Program-made: the position numbers and the translations under genes | Notes under the pieces: generated by a model | What the model was told of the DNA's origin: nothing | The model's database searches: none | What the model saw: only the letters and a program-made list of their open reading frames with translations | Source of the DNA: Actinocrinis sp035946395 | GTDB taxonomy: Bacteria; Actinomycetota; Actinomycetes; Streptomycetales; Catenulisporaceae | DNA: 23,361 nucleotides | NCBI RefSeq assembly: GCF_035946395.1 | Contig: NZ_DASYZI010000070.1 | Coordinates: 1 to 23,361 of the forward strand | Reading direction: 5' to 3' | Part shown: positions 22,245 through 23,361 of the stretch, in pieces | How the letters are laid out: every line of letters begins with the position of its first letter | Position numbering within the stretch: the first letter of the stretch is position 1

Positions 22245-23361
22245 CCGCGGACCCTTCCGGATTCGCCACCGGTCCTGGCTCTGTTCCGGGCTCTGTTCCT
22301 GGTGCTGGACCCGGTTCCGGTTCCGGCATGCCCGGCCGTGCCGAGCGCCGCGCGATGTTCTCCATCCTGACCGGCGGTTGGATCGCGCAGGCCTGCTACG
22401 CGGTCGCCAAGCTCGGCGTGCCCGACGCGCTTGCCGACGGTCCGAGTACCGTCGACGCGCTCGCCGAAAAGGTCGGTGCCGACCGGCACGCCCTGCACCG
22501 CACTCTGCGTGCCCTGGCCGCCGCCGGACTGTTCCGCGAGATCGCTGCGGGCACGTTCGAGCTGACTGCGACCGGCAGGCTGCTGGGCTCCGAGACGCGC
22601 GGATCGAGCCGTCTGGCCGCGATCATGTTCGGCGAGGAGGTCCATGAGGCCTTCGGCGAGATCCTCCACACGCTGCGTACCGGCCGGCCCGCCTTCGAGA
22701 AGATCCACGGCGAGCCGTTCTACGACTACCTGCGCGACCGCCCACAGGCCGCCGCGATGTTCGCCACCGCGATGGGCTCGGCGGCCGTGCCGATCGTGTT
22801 CGCCCGCTGCGATCTCGGCCGGCCGCGCGCGGTCGTGGACATCGGCGGCGGCGACGGCGGGCTGCTCGCCAGGATGCTGAGCCGCCACCGCGAGGCTCGC
22901 GGCGTGCTGGTCGAACTGCCGGACGCGATCGAGCGGGCGCGCGCCCGGCTGGCCTCGTCAGGACACGCCGACCGGATCGAGTTCGCCGCGGCCAGCTTCT
23001 TCGACTCGGGCGCGATCCCGTCCGGCGCGGACGTCTACACGCTCTCCCGCGTCCTGCACAACTGGAACGACGACGCCGCCGTGCAGATCCTGCGCAGGGT
23101 GCGCGAGGCCGCGCCGCCGCATGCGCGGCTGTTCGTGTTCGAGTACCTGATCGAGGATCCGGACGAAGCGTCGGACGCCACCACCGGCGCCGATGGCGCG
23201 GACGGCGCGGGGAGCGCCCTGAACGCGATCGACCTGCTTTCGCTCGTCATGCTCGAAGGCTACGAGCGCTCGGCGCATCAGTACCGCGCCCTGCTCGCGC
23301 AGGCAGGCTTCGAAGTTCGCGCGGTGCACGCCCCGCCGCTGCCGGCTACCCGCACCGAAAG
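22241..23361 (+). CDS. O-methyltransferase, PF00891 type (partial, 3' end outside window)
   Basis: At least 373 residues, so nearly complete. It is a SAM-dependent O-methyltransferase of the hydroxyneurosporene/acetylserotonin type. An N-terminal winged-helix dimerisation domain (about 40-110, with LHRTLRALAAAGLF) precedes the catalytic domain with VVDIGGGDGGLLARML (198-213), catalytic-type His273 in SRVLHNWNDD, and YERSAHQYRALLAQAGFEV. The first 29 residues include a PGSV-type 12-bp repeat (22274-22321), so ATG 22328 after the repeat could be the functional start. A small Gly/Ala/Asp repeat also enlarges the loop near residue 315. It probably methylates a hydroxyl of the cluster product. The ATG overlaps the SGNH gene stop. 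Confidence 0.9.
   Translation, partial: MTADPSGFATGPGSVPGSVPGAGPGSGSGMPGRAERRAMFSILTGGWIAQACYAVAKLGVPDALADGPSTVDALAEKVGADRHALHRTLRALAAAGLFREIAAGTFELTATGRLLGSETRGSSRLAAIMFGEEVHEAFGEILHTLRTGRPAFEKIHGEPFYDYLRDRPQAAAMFATAMGSAAVPIVFARCDLGRPRAVVDIGGGDGGLLARMLSRHREARGVLVELPDAIERARARLASSGHADRIEFAAASFFDSGAIPSGADVYTLSRVLHNWNDDAAVQILRRVREAAPPHARLFVFEYLIEDPDEASDATTGADGADGAGSALNAIDLLSLVMLEGYERSAHQYRALLAQAGFEVRAVHAPPLPATRTE

Overview
The window is high-GC DNA with strong G/C bias at third codon positions, frequent GTG/TTG starts and many ATGA/GTGA stop-start overlaps. A mycothiol-type DinB-family protein is also present. Together these point to an actinomycete (Streptomyces-like or a relative; genus not determinable here). 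Apart from promoters and short gaps it is all coding and looks like the interior of one specialised-metabolite cluster. No rRNA, tRNA, CRISPR or transposase was seen.

Layout. (1) 1-5859, minus strand, one probable operon read from about 5900 leftwards: KAS III-like acyltransferase, acyl carrier protein, truncated thiolase-fold protein, Sfp-type phosphopantetheinyl transferase, class-II-aaRS-like amino acid:[carrier protein] ligase, and a stand-alone condensation-domain protein that leaves the window. (2) 5992-9204, plus strand: a possible 29-codon leader ORF, a GT1/MGT-type glycosyltransferase and a DrrA/DrrB-like ABC exporter (resistance and export module). (3) 9275-10989, minus strand: HSL-family alpha/beta hydrolase and a degenerate class I methyltransferase. 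(4) 11206-12783, plus: acyl-AMP ligase; 12762-13475, minus: a second phosphopantetheinyl transferase. (5) 13492-20551, plus, tightly coupled: two tandem ACPs, a ketosynthase with an altered catalytic triad, a KS-like fragment protein, an acyl-AMP ligase, a canonical KAS II and a third acyl-AMP ligase. (6) 20680-23361, plus: DinB/TIGR03086-like protein, SGNH-like hydrolase and an O-methyltransferase cut by the window end.

How it may work (inference). Almost every assembly-line function is a discrete protein: three carrier proteins, two enzymes that prime them, three ligases that can load acyl groups, an aaRS-like ligase that can load an amino acid, several condensing enzymes and a free condensation domain. 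This suggests a dissociated (type II) hybrid in which an acyl/polyketide-like chain built by module 5 is joined to a carrier-bound amino acid by module 1, then methylated, glycosylated and exported. Tandem ACPs plus KS, KS-like protein, ligase and PPTase recall aryl-polyene and highly reducing type II PKS loci, but no KR or DH is in the window. The product cannot be named.

Two signals cross gene boundaries. DasR/GntR-type operator-like palindromes sit in both main divergent promoter regions (one at 5891, a tandem pair at 11139 and 11161). Degenerate tandem repeats, mostly of 15-bp period, occur in or next to at least five genes. Part of the second acyl-AMP ligase gene (about 16914-17165) has markedly different codon use, as if replaced by recombination.
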